Assembly (NCBI GenBank): GCA_016932895.1
Contig: JAFGCA010000258.1
Span: 1 to 10,112, forward strand
Reading direction: 5' to 3'
Source: Sedimentisphaerales bacterium
GTDB lineage: Bacteria > Planctomycetota > Phycisphaerae > Sedimentisphaerales > SG8-4
DNA: 10,112 nt
The translations under genes were made by a program, and so were the position numbers. Below the pieces are notes generated by a model. That model saw nothing but the letters and a program-made list of their open reading frames with translations, made no database searches and was not told the DNA's origin. How positions within the stretch are numbered: the stretch's first letter is position 1; every line of letters begins with the position of its first letter. This document shows positions 1-6,148 of this stretch, piece by piece.

Positions 1-96
1 GGCCGCAAGGCCTTCCAGAAACCGATGAAAGAGGGCGTCGCCCTGCTGTCGGCGCTGCAGGACGTGTACCTGGCCAAAGAAATCACCGTCGCCTGA
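1..96 (+). CDS. fbaB: Class I fructose-bisphosphate aldolase, C-terminal fragment
   Basis: The window opens inside this gene: 31 codons in frame from base 1, then TGA at 94-96. The visible tail contains [13 protein letters not shown], a short stretch and [13 protein letters not shown], ending ITVA. From memory this matches the end of the FbaB (DhnA-type) class I aldolases, including the phosphate-binding GRKAFQ loop near the C-terminus. The family cleaves fructose 1,6-bisphosphate to dihydroxyacetone phosphate and glyceraldehyde 3-phosphate through a Schiff-base lysine, in the cytoplasm. That catalytic lysine lies outside the window. The gene converges on the lactate dehydrogenase gene, 35 bases separating the two stop codons. 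Family assignment is fairly secure for so short a fragment. The gene's start, promoter and integrity cannot be judged. Confidence 0.82.
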   Translation, partial: GRKAFQKPMKEGVALLSALQDVYLAKEITVA

Positions 97-131
97 GAGA
101 GCGACCCGCGCGCCATGGGCGCAGGTCCGGC

Positions 132-1079
132 CTACGGTTTCACGGACGCCAGGACCCGGGCGACCGCCTGGGCCGAGCGGCTCAGGGCTTCTTGCTCGGC
201 CGGCGCCAGCGGGGCGTCGATGATGCGCACCACGCCCTTCTCCCCGATGACGCAGGGCACGCTCAGGCACAGGTCTTCGATCCCGTATTCGCCCTGCAGC
301 AGTGTCGATACCGTCAGGACGCTGTTTTCGTCGCGGAGGATCGCGCCCGAGATCCGCAACAGCGACAGCCCGATCCCGTAGAACGTCGATCCCTTGTAAT
401 CGATGATGTGATAGGCCGAATCCCGGACCTGCTCGGCGATCTTCTTGTGGTCTCTCTTGCAGTCGGCGACCGTGCAGATTCGGCAATACTGCTCGATCGG
501 AATGCCGGCGATGTGGGTCAGGCTCCAGGCGGCGACCTCGCTGTCCCCGTGCTCGCCGAGGATGTAGGCGTGCACGTTGCGAGCGTCGATGCCGCAGTGC
601 CGGCTCAGCAGGAACTTGAACCGGGCGCTGTCGAGGACGGTGCCCGCTCCGATGACGCGCTGCCGCGGCCAGCCCAGGTACTGTAGCGCCAAATACGTCA
701 GCGTATCCACGGGGTTGGTGACCATCAGCGCCACGGCCTCGCTTTGATATCGGCCGATTTGTCCGCAGATCGACTTGACGATTTCGGCGTTCTTGCGAAT
801 CAGCTCGTCACGCGACTGGCCCGGCGCCTGTTTGGCCCCGGCGGTGATAACGATCAGGCTCGCGTCGGCGCAGTCGGAGTATTCGCCCGCCTTGACCGTC
901 ACCGGAGGGATGAAAGGCTGCCCGTGAGACAGGTCCATGATCTCGCCCTCGACGCGCTTGGCATCAAGGTCGATCAGGGCAATCTCGTCGGCCAGGCCCG
1001 TCTGGAGCAGGGCGTAGATATACGTGGTTCCCACCGAACCGGCGCCGATGACAGCGACTTTTCTGTGTCGGGAAGGCAT
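132..1079 (-). CDS. ldh: L-lactate dehydrogenase (NAD-dependent)
   Basis: A 315-residue cytoplasmic enzyme that interconverts pyruvate and L-lactate using NADH. The Rossmann motif is GAGSVG at 12-17, with the NAD-ribose acidic residue at D37. The substrate loop AGAKQAPGQSR (80-90) has Gln84 where malate dehydrogenases have Arg, which favours lactate over malate; R90 matches the loop arginine. Other active-site matches are N122 (VTNP), D150 and R153 (TVLDSAR), catalytic H177 (GEHGDS) and T232 (STFYG). Length is normal for the family. A longer frame opens at base 1106, but a strong Shine-Dalgarno sequence decides for the ATG at 1077-1079, and the glycine motif then sits at the usual distance from the N-terminus. 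In the allosteric fructose-1,6-bisphosphate site known from Bacillus enzymes, H170 is kept and the arginine equivalent is K155. The gene is convergent with the aldolase. No Rex-like operator was recognised upstream. Confidence 0.95.
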   Translation of the reverse strand: MPSRHRKVAVIGAGSVGTTYIYALLQTGLADEIALIDLDAKRVEGEIMDLSHGQPFIPPVTVKAGEYSDCADASLIVITAGAKQAPGQSRDELIRKNAEIVKSICGQIGRYQSEAVALMVTNPVDTLTYLALQYLGWPRQRVIGAGTVLDSARFKFLLSRHCGIDARNVHAYILGEHGDSEVAAWSLTHIAGIPIEQYCRICTVADCKRDHKKIAEQVRDSAYHIIDYKGSTFYGIGLSLLRISGAILRDENSVLTVSTLLQGEYGIEDLCLSVPCVIGEKGVVRIIDAPLAPAEQEALSRSAQAVARVLASVKP

Positions 1080-1083
1080 GCAT

Positions 1084-1091
1084 TCACCTCT
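1084..1091 (-). promoter_or_regulatory. Shine-Dalgarno of ldh
   Basis: On the minus strand this reads AGAGGTGA, with GAGG seven bases before the ATG at 1079-1077. It supports the 315-residue start over the in-frame ATG at 1106, which has no such site. Confidence 0.8.
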
Positions 1092-1144
1092 GATTCTAAA
1101 GGACATTCCGTGAAAAACGGATTCTGATTCATGCCCGGCCCGTA

Positions 1145-1246
1145 TGTCATCCTGAACGTAGCGCAGCGAAGTGAAGGGCCCGGGCTACGGCTTTGAAATA
1201 CTTTGCGTTCGCAGGCCGGATCCTTCGACTCCGGCTCAGGATGACA
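1145..1246. repeat. Dispersed-type palindromic intergenic repeat (REP/MITE-like)
   Basis: The ends are a perfect 11-base inverted repeat: TGTCATCCTGA at 1145-1155 and TCAGGATGACA at 1236-1246. Inside are two further perfect 6-base stems, CGTAGC/GCTACG (1157-1162 with 1184-1189) and GCCGGA/TCCGGC (1215-1220 with 1230-1235). The ends and the internal GAAGG/CCTTCG tracts resemble the TGTCATCCTGAGCGAAGCGA-type repeats that I recall being scattered between genes in many bacterial genomes. No transposase, and no direct duplication of flanking bases, is visible. One copy cannot prove that it is dispersed in this genome. Confidence 0.6.
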
Positions 1247-1322
1247 GAACCTTGTTGCACAAGAAGTTGCCCTAATTCGTGTTCATCTACTATGCGGTGG
1301 CGTTGCTGTGAGTTCACTATTT

Positions 1323-1361
1323 CCGGCGGGAAAGGCGACTTTCCGAATTCCTGCCCGCCGG
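1323..1361. promoter_or_regulatory. GC-rich inverted repeat with inner hairpin
   Basis: CCGGCGGG (1323-1330) is perfectly complementary to CCCGCCGG (1354-1361). Inside is a second perfect stem, GGAAAG/CTTTCC with a GCGA loop (1329-1344), sharing two bases with the outer arm. No T-run follows, so this is not a standard intrinsic terminator on either strand. It could be an operator or leader structure for the phasin-like/ubiB unit. The structure is visible in the sequence, but any function is inferred. Confidence 0.4.
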
Positions 1362-1375
1362 GACAAGGGTTAAGC

Positions 1376-1403
1376 TTGTATTTGCCGCCGATGAGTCTAA
1401 GAT
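1376..1403 (+). promoter_or_regulatory. Weak candidate promoter for the phasin-like/ubiB unit
   Basis: TTGTAT (1376-1381) and TAAGAT (1398-1403) are 16 bases apart. They match the sigma-70 -35 and -10 hexamers at 3 of 6 and 4 of 6 positions. A start near 1410 would give a leader of about 64 bases before the ATG at 1474. GATAAT at 1401-1406 is an alternative -10 with a longer spacer. The match is poor and could be chance. Confidence 0.25.
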
Positions 1404-1460
1404 AATGATCGTGTTTGATGGGATACCGCCGAGAGGCGTTTGCATTTCGTTCGATTGTTT

Positions 1461-1465
1461 GGAGG
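1461..1465 (+). promoter_or_regulatory. Shine-Dalgarno deciding the phasin-like start
   Basis: GGAGG lies 8 bases before the ATG at 1474. It supports that start over the in-frame ATG at 1405, which would add 23 residues unlike the family N-terminus. Confidence 0.75.
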
Positions 1466-1473
1466 CTGACGTT

Positions 1474-1773
1474 ATGTTTGAGACACTGGACAAGATGATG
1501 CTGGCTGGTCTTGGCGCGCTTTCGATGACCCGCGAACGGGCGGAGAAGGTCTTCGACGAGTACGTCAACAAGGGCCAGACCGCCCGGGAGTCGCGCAGCG
1601 GGTTCGTTAAGGAAGTGATGGACAGTGCGGATCGCACGCGGTCGGAGCTGGAGAAGCTGGTGTCCAACCAGGTCCAGCAGACGGTGGACAACCTCCAGTT
1701 GGCCAGCAAGGCCGACGTGCAGCGGCTGGAGGAGAAACTGGACCAGTTGCTGGCCGCACGCGCGAAAGGATAG
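1474..1773 (+). CDS. Phasin-family-like small helical protein
   Basis: A 99-residue, charged and mainly helical protein. It begins MFETLDKMMLAGLGALSMTRERAE, a short amphipathic or hydrophobic start typical of small phasin-like (polyhydroxyalkanoate granule-associated) proteins. A long helix follows, then a coiled-coil end (about residues 78-99, SKADVQRLEEKLDQLL) built on the pattern 'A-x-K-x-D-V-x-x-L-E-x-K-L'. Classical phasins coat storage granules. Many small bacterial members have no proven PHA link, and no PHA synthase is present in the window. The gene precedes the UbiB-type kinase by 12 bases in the same frame, so the two are probably co-transcribed. I recall small phasin-like genes beside AarF/UbiB genes in other bacteria. 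Family assignment is by overall pattern rather than catalytic residues, and the function is open. Confidence 0.68.
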   Translation: MFETLDKMMLAGLGALSMTRERAEKVFDEYVNKGQTARESRSGFVKEVMDSADRTRSELEKLVSNQVQQTVDNLQLASKADVQRLEEKLDQLLAARAKG

Positions 1774-1785
1774 CGGTCAGCGACG

Positions 1786-3474
1786 GTGCGACGGTTGCAT
1801 TTCAAGAGCCGTTTGCAGCGGTTGCGGCGTTATCGGCACATCATGGCCGTCCTGATGAAGTACGGCCTGGAGGAAGTGGCCGAGGCGTTCCGTTCCCGGG
1901 TCTTGGTGCGCCTGGGGGAAAAGGCGGTGCCGTTGCGTGTCAAGCCGGCGGCGGAAGGCCATAGCCGTCCGGTGCGGCTGCGGTTGGCCCTGGAGGAGAT
2001 GGGACCGACCTTCATCAAGTTCGGGCAACTGCTCAGCACCCGCCCCGATCTCATCCCGGGCGACTACATCCACGAATTAGAGCGGTTGCAGGACCAGGTC
2101 AAGCCCGATACGCCGGAGCGAATTCAAGCCGAACTCGAACGGCAACTGGGCGGCAAGGTTGAGGACATCTTCGCAAGCTTCGAGATGGCGCCCATCGCCG
2201 CCGGCAGTATCGCCCAGGTTCATCGGGCGACAACACGCGAGGGGCAGGACGTCGTTGTCAAAGTCCGGCGTCCCGGTATCGTTCAGGTCATCCAGGCCGA
2301 GTCGGAAATTCTGGAGGAGCTCGCGGCCATCCTCAAGATCACGCTGTTCGGGCACGAGACGATTGATCCCCGCCAGATGGTCAAGGAGTTTGCCGAGGCC
2401 GTGGCGAAGGAAACCGACCTGGCCAACGAACGGCGCAATCTGCAGCGGTTTCGCCGCTGTTTCGCGGGCGACCCGGGTGTTCACATCGCTGGTGTGTATG
2501 AGCAGTATTGCACCGATGGCGTGCTGACGATGGAGTTTATCGACGGGGTCAAGCCGGGCGATCCCGACGTCGTCAAAGCCCATGGGCTCGACTGCAAGGT
2601 CATCGCGCGGCGCAGCGCCGATTTCGTCCTGCACCAGATCTTCGATCTGGGCTTCTTTCACACGGACCCGCACCCGGGGAATTTCTTTCTGCTGCCGGAC
2701 AACGTGGTGGCGCCCATCGATTTCGGCCAGGTCGCGCGGTTGTCGTCCCGGGACCGCCGTATCTTCAACGAGATCGTGCTGGGTATCGTGGACGACGAGG
2801 CCGATCGTCTGGTCCGCAGCCTGGAGCGCGAAGGCATGCTCCACGAGCAGACCGATTTCGGCCGCTTGACGGCGGGCGCCGAGCAGCTCTTCGATTCGTT
2901 CCGTTATCTGCCTTTGCGGGACATTCCGTTCGGGCAGATCGTCACCCAGGCGTTCGATCTGTTCCGCTCGAATCACGTCCAGCCGCCGGCCCAGTTCACG
3001 CTCATGCTCAAGGCCATGGCGACGGTGGAGTCCTTCGCCCGGTCGCTGGATTCCGAGTTCAACCTGATGGAGGCACTCAAGCCGTACGCGCGGCGTGCGA
3101 GCCTTCGCGGCCTGGAGCCGAAGGAGATGTTCCAGCGCATGCGCCGCGTCGTGCAGGACGCCGGCGATTTAGCGTCGCGCCTGCCCGACGACGTGGACGT
3201 GATCCTGCGCAAATTTCGCCAAGGCAAATTCCAGGTCCGCGTGCATCACGAGCACCTGGAGAACCTGACCAAGACGGTGGACAAGGGCTCCAACCGGATC
3301 AGTTTCGCGTTGATCATCGCGGCCCTGCTGGTCGCTTCCAGCATGCTGGTGCCCCAGGAGGGCAGCGTGCTGGGGCTGTTCAGCCTTCAGTCGATGGGGA
3401 TTTTCGGCTACGTCATGGCTGCCATCATCGGCGTCTGGCTGGTGCTGTCCATTATTCGCAGCGGCCGGCTGTGA
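1786..3474 (+). CDS. UbiB/AarF/ABC1-family atypical protein kinase-like protein
   Basis: A 562-residue membrane-anchored member of the ABC1/ADCK/UbiB family, which supports quinone biosynthesis or lipid handling. All family motifs are present: KFGQ at 78-81; the Ala-rich loop AAGSIAQVH (138-146) replacing the usual P-loop; ATP lysine K159 (VVVKVRRP); the E209-T-D211-L-ANE motif; catalytic HTDPHPGN (292-299); and metal-binding DFG (312-314). Two hydrophobic helices near 505-521 and 540-557 are the C-terminal anchor usual for UbiB. The start is uncertain. GTG at 1786 is the first start codon after the upstream stop, but its best Shine-Dalgarno (AAAGGA, 1765-1770) is 15 bases away. TTG 1795 is possible; ATG 1843 would cut into the RYRHI segment usual for the family. 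Planctomycetes generally use menaquinone, so a strictly ubiquinone-specific role is unlikely and no gene symbol is given. Confidence 0.93.
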   Translation: MRRLHFKSRLQRLRRYRHIMAVLMKYGLEEVAEAFRSRVLVRLGEKAVPLRVKPAAEGHSRPVRLRLALEEMGPTFIKFGQLLSTRPDLIPGDYIHELERLQDQVKPDTPERIQAELERQLGGKVEDIFASFEMAPIAAGSIAQVHRATTREGQDVVVKVRRPGIVQVIQAESEILEELAAILKITLFGHETIDPRQMVKEFAEAVAKETDLANERRNLQRFRRCFAGDPGVHIAGVYEQYCTDGVLTMEFIDGVKPGDPDVVKAHGLDCKVIARRSADFVLHQIFDLGFFHTDPHPGNFFLLPDNVVAPIDFGQVARLSSRDRRIFNEIVLGIVDDEADRLVRSLEREGMLHEQTDFGRLTAGAEQLFDSFRYLPLRDIPFGQIVTQAFDLFRSNHVQPPAQFTLMLKAMATVESFARSLDSEFNLMEALKPYARRASLRGLEPKEMFQRMRRVVQDAGDLASRLPDDVDVILRKFRQGKFQVRVHHEHLENLTKTVDKGSNRISFALIIAALLVASSMLVPQEGSVLGLFSLQSMGIFGYVMAAIIGVWLVLSIIRSGRL

Positions 3475-3508
3475 CGAGCGGTTTGCCGAGCGGCCGCACC
3501 TGAGACGA

Positions 3509-3524
3509 ACCTGTAGAGGAAAGG
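3509..3524 (+). promoter_or_regulatory. Shared leader with Shine-Dalgarno, copy 1
   Basis: ACCTGTAGAGGAAAGG ends 8 bases before the ATG at 3533. It contains two purine Shine-Dalgarno-like tracts. A near-identical sequence, at the same distance, precedes the gene starting at 6149. Confidence 0.7.
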
Positions 3525-3532
3525 AAGTTGTC

Positions 3533-5986
3533 ATGCGCTACGTCAGAGCCGGTCTTGTCTTCCTTTTTGCAGTTGCCCTCCTGAATCCGCATCCGTCCGT
3601 GAAGGCTGAAACGATACGCAAGGGCGTCGAATTTCTGCCGATGGGTCCGCTCGTGCGGCATCCGGAGAATCCGCGTTACTTCCAGAACGCCGCCACGGGG
3701 CAGGTCGTGTACCTGACCGGCTCGCACACCTGGGCGAATTTGGTGGACATGGGACCGGCCGACCCGCCGACCCGTTTCGATTTCGAGGCGTCCGTGGATT
3801 GGATGGCGAAGCTCGATCACAACTTCATGCGGCTCTGGACGTGGGAGCTGGTGACGTGGGACACGAAGGCCAACCGGCACGACAAGCTGCACACGGTTGG
3901 CCCGGTGCCGTACGCGCGCACCGGACCCGGCATGGCCCTGGACGGCAAGCCGAAGTTCGACCTGACGAAGTATGATCCCGCCTATTTCGAGCGGCTCCGA
4001 CAGCGCGTCGCCTCGGCTCGAAAGCGCGGGATCTACGTCTCGGTGATGCTCTTTGAAGGCTGGGGCTTGCAGTTTTCGCCTGGCGCGTGGGAAGGGCATC
4101 CGTTCCATCCGAAGAACAACATCAACGGCATCGACGGCGACGCCAACGGTGACGGGAAGGGCGTCGAGGTGCACGAGTTGGGCAACCAAGCTGTGACCGC
4201 CCTTCAGGAGGCGTACGTCCGCAAGGTCATCGACACCGTCAACGAGTTCGACAACGTTCTCTACGAGATATCGAACGAGAACCACCCGCCCTCGACCGAG
4301 TGGCAGTACCACATGATCTGGTTCATCAAGAAATACGAGAAGACCAAGTCCCACCGGCACCCCGTCGGCATGACGTTTCAGTATAAAGGCGGTTCCAACA
4401 AGACGTTGTTCGACAGCCCTGCCGACTGGGTCTCTCCCAATCCGCAGGGAGGCTATCGCGACAATCCACCCGTCGTCGTCCCCCGCAAGATCGTGATCAC
4501 CGACACCGACCATCTCTGGGGTATCGGAGGTAACCAGGGGTGGGTCTGGAAGAGCTTCACCCGCGGCCACAATCCGATCTTCATGGATCCGTACGACGGC
4601 GTCGTGCTGGGCGAGCCCTTCGATCCGAAGTGGGACCCGATTCGCCGCAGCATGGGGTACACGCGTCGGTTCGCCCGCCGAATGGATTTGGCGGCGAGCA
4701 CGCCGACGACGACAAGAGCCTCCACCGGCTATTGCCTCGCCAATCCGGGGCGCCAATACCTTGTCTACAAGCCCGCGGGCAAGCCCGTTTTTGTTGACGT
4801 CAACCTGCCGGTGGGGACCTTCACGTACGAGTGGTTCGATCCGACGGCCGGGCGAGAGTCCGCGCAAGGCGAAATGAAGGTCGTAGGCGGTCCGACCCGG
4901 TTCGCGTGCCCGATTCAGGGCGATGGCGTGCTTTTCGTGGAGCGCAAGGCGGTCTTTCCGGCGGGGCGGTGGGAGCAGGCAACGCCGGAGTCGCAGGGAT
5001 TGGATGCAGCGCGGCTGGAGGCGGCCGTTGATTACTTGCGGGAGAACTCCGGCCCGGACGGCGTGAATGAACTGCTCATCATCCGCAACGGATACATCGT
5101 CTGGAAAGGGCCGAAGGTCGACAAGGTCCACGGCATCTGGTCGTGTACGAAGTCGTTTACGAGCACCGTGCTGGGGCTTTTGATTGAAGATGGAAAAGCG
5201 ACGCTCGATATGCGGGCCAAAGACGTCGTTCCGGAAATGGCGGCGGCCTACCCCGACGTCACGTTGCGGCACTTCACGACCATGACGAGCGGCTATCGCG
5301 CCGCCCGCGACGAGCCACGCGGCGGGTACCGGCACGGGCCCAGCCCCACGCCGTTCGATCCCTGCAGCGCGCCCCTGTTCGCGCCGGGCACGCAATATGC
5401 CTACTGGGACTCGGCCATGAACCAGTTCGGCAACGTCCTGACGCGCATCGCGGGCGAGCCCATGGAAGACCTTTTCAATCGCAAGATCGCCGATCCCATC
5501 GGTATGGACCCGGATGAATGGAGTTGGGGCGATTTCGGCTCGATTGACGACATCACCGTCAACGGCGGTTCGGGCAATTCGAACAACCACGTCTTTATCT
5601 CCGCGCGGCAGATGGCTCGTCTCGGGTATCTGTTCCTCAATCGTGGGAACTGGGCGGGACGTCCGCTCATCAGCGGCGAATGGATCGCGCTGGCGACGAG
5701 GCCTCACGTGCCCGCGTCACTGCCGCTCTGGGGCGACAGCGGGGCCGACGGGCGAGGCGTCTACGGCTTCAACTGGTGGGCCAACGGCAAGAATGCCGAC
5801 GGCAAACGCCGGTGGCCCCATGCGCCCGCCGGCACGTATGCCGCCAGCGGCTACAACAACAATGACATGTTCGTCATTCCCGCATGGAACATGGTGATTG
5901 TCCGGTTGGGCCTCGACCAACAGCAATCGAGGATCACGGACGACACCTACAGCCGTTTCCTTCAGAAGGTCGGCTTGTCCATTTGA
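3533..5986 (+). CDS. Secreted glycoside-hydrolase-like / PF12904-like / beta-lactamase-like serine hydrolase fusion
   Basis: An 817-residue exported multidomain protein. Residues 1-25 are a signal peptide (basic start, hydrophobic core, likely cut after SVKA). Residues about 35-395 resemble a clan GH-A-like TIM-barrel hydrolase: YLTGSHTW, FMRLWTWEL, and EISNENH with N248-E249 at the acid/base position. Residues 397-472 (STGYCLANPGRQYLVY to FVERK) resemble the PF12904 'putative collagen-binding' module that follows such barrels. From about 480 (WEQATPESQGLD) the protein becomes a class C beta-lactamase-like serine hydrolase (PF00144-like): S537-C-T-K540 is the SxxK nucleophile motif, Y624-W-D626 sits at the YxN position, and A771-S-G773 at the HTG/KTG position. 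Likely roles are glycan cleavage plus ester or amide hydrolysis outside the cytoplasm. The substrate is unknown, and 'beta-lactamase' names a fold, not antibiotic resistance. The start is fixed by a good Shine-Dalgarno and the signal peptide. Confidence 0.85.
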   Translation: MRYVRAGLVFLFAVALLNPHPSVKAETIRKGVEFLPMGPLVRHPENPRYFQNAATGQVVYLTGSHTWANLVDMGPADPPTRFDFEASVDWMAKLDHNFMRLWTWELVTWDTKANRHDKLHTVGPVPYARTGPGMALDGKPKFDLTKYDPAYFERLRQRVASARKRGIYVSVMLFEGWGLQFSPGAWEGHPFHPKNNINGIDGDANGDGKGVEVHELGNQAVTALQEAYVRKVIDTVNEFDNVLYEISNENHPPSTEWQYHMIWFIKKYEKTKSHRHPVGMTFQYKGGSNKTLFDSPADWVSPNPQGGYRDNPPVVVPRKIVITDTDHLWGIGGNQGWVWKSFTRGHNPIFMDPYDGVVLGEPFDPKWDPIRRSMGYTRRFARRMDLAASTPTTTRASTGYCLANPGRQYLVYKPAGKPVFVDVNLPVGTFTYEWFDPTAGRESAQGEMKVVGGPTRFACPIQGDGVLFVERKAVFPAGRWEQATPESQGLDAARLEAAVDYLRENSGPDGVNELLIIRNGYIVWKGPKVDKVHGIWSCTKSFTSTVLGLLIEDGKATLDMRAKDVVPEMAAAYPDVTLRHFTTMTSGYRAARDEPRGGYRHGPSPTPFDPCSAPLFAPGTQYAYWDSAMNQFGNVLTRIAGEPMEDLFNRKIADPIGMDPDEWSWGDFGSIDDITVNGGSGNSNNHVFISARQMARLGYLFLNRGNWAGRPLISGEWIALATRPHVPASLPLWGDSGADGRGVYGFNWWANGKNADGKRRWPHAPAGTYAASGYNNNDMFVIPAWNMVIVRLGLDQQQSRITDDTYSRFLQKVGLSI

Positions 5987-6018
5987 TGCTCCCGCTTCTG
6001 ACCGCAGACCATAATCCT

Positions 6019-6047
6019 TTGACGGGTCCTGGATGGCCCGCTATGAT
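6019..6047 (+). promoter_or_regulatory. Near-consensus sigma-70 promoter
   Basis: TTGACG (6019-6024) and TATGAT (6042-6047) are separated by 17 bases, each matching 5 of 6 consensus positions. A transcription start near 6054 gives a leader of about 95 bases for the gene at 6149. It lies 33 bases past the previous stop codon, so the propeller gene can be transcribed on its own. Confidence 0.62.
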
Positions 6048-6061
6048 GAGTCCTGCCGTGT

Positions 6062-6082
6062 GCCGGGTATATTCTATCCGGC
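6062..6082 (+). promoter_or_regulatory. 5'-leader hairpin
   Basis: GCCGGGTA (6062-6069) pairs with TATCCGGC (6075-6082): eight pairs including one G-U, with a 5-base loop. It would lie about 8 bases from the predicted transcript start and well upstream of the ribosome site, so a role as a 5' stabilising stem is more plausible than termination. No T-run follows. Confidence 0.4.
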
Positions 6083-6124
6083 CGAACAGGTTTGGTTGGG
6101 GTCCGACCGCCGAATCGAGAGGTG

Positions 6125-6140
6125 ACCTGTATAGGAAAGG
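6125..6140 (+). promoter_or_regulatory. Shared leader with Shine-Dalgarno, copy 2
   Basis: ACCTGTATAGGAAAGG differs from the copy at 3509-3524 at one base and also ends 8 bases before its ATG (6149). It selects ATG 6149 over the upstream in-frame codon at 6092, which would put 19 residues before the signal peptide. Confidence 0.72.
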
Positions 6141-6148
6141 GCGGCACC

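Larger units (their letters stand above)
1080..1473. other. Divergent intergenic region (394 bases)
   Basis: This lies between the start of ldh (minus) and the start of the phasin-like gene (plus), so both 5' leaders must be in it. Next to ldh is a small hairpin, TCCGT/ACGGA with a GAAAA loop (1107-1121), flanked by two copies of TCTGATTC at 1089-1096 and 1123-1130. The centre holds the palindromic repeat at 1145-1246. The phasin side has a GC-rich inverted repeat at 1323-1361 and a weak promoter candidate at 1376-1403. Short frames here do not look coding. No convincing promoter for ldh was seen on the minus strand. Confidence 0.7.

Noticed and set aside
110..122. GCGCC-ATG-GGCGC hairpin between the converging aldolase and ldh genes, as a bidirectional terminator
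   Set aside because: Only five pairs and no T-run on either strand.
1308..1317. GTGAGTTCAC palindrome as a CRP/FNR-type operator
   Set aside because: The half-sites are only 2 bases apart, whereas CRP-type sites need a longer spacer; no other support.
1193..1405. 70-codon plus-strand frame in the intergenic region
   Set aside because: It starts inside the palindromic repeat, has no ribosome site and reads through two inverted repeats.
1771..1788. Stop-codon readthrough joining the phasin-like protein and the kinase
   Set aside because: The two are in one frame, but the TAG context shows no readthrough signal and the kinase has a plausible GTG start of its own.
3490..3497. GCGGCCGC palindrome after the kinase gene as a terminator
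   Set aside because: An 8-base self-complementary site with no loop and no T-run; expected by chance in high-GC DNA.
2508..3503. 331-codon plus-strand frame inside the UbiB-type gene
   Set aside because: An out-of-frame shadow of the kinase, which has all its motifs in the other frame.
3452..5707. 751-codon open frame on the minus strand
   Set aside because: It lies antisense to the hydrolase fusion, whose frame shows clear domain motifs. The minus frame has no recognisable domain and its composition is typical of a high-GC shadow.
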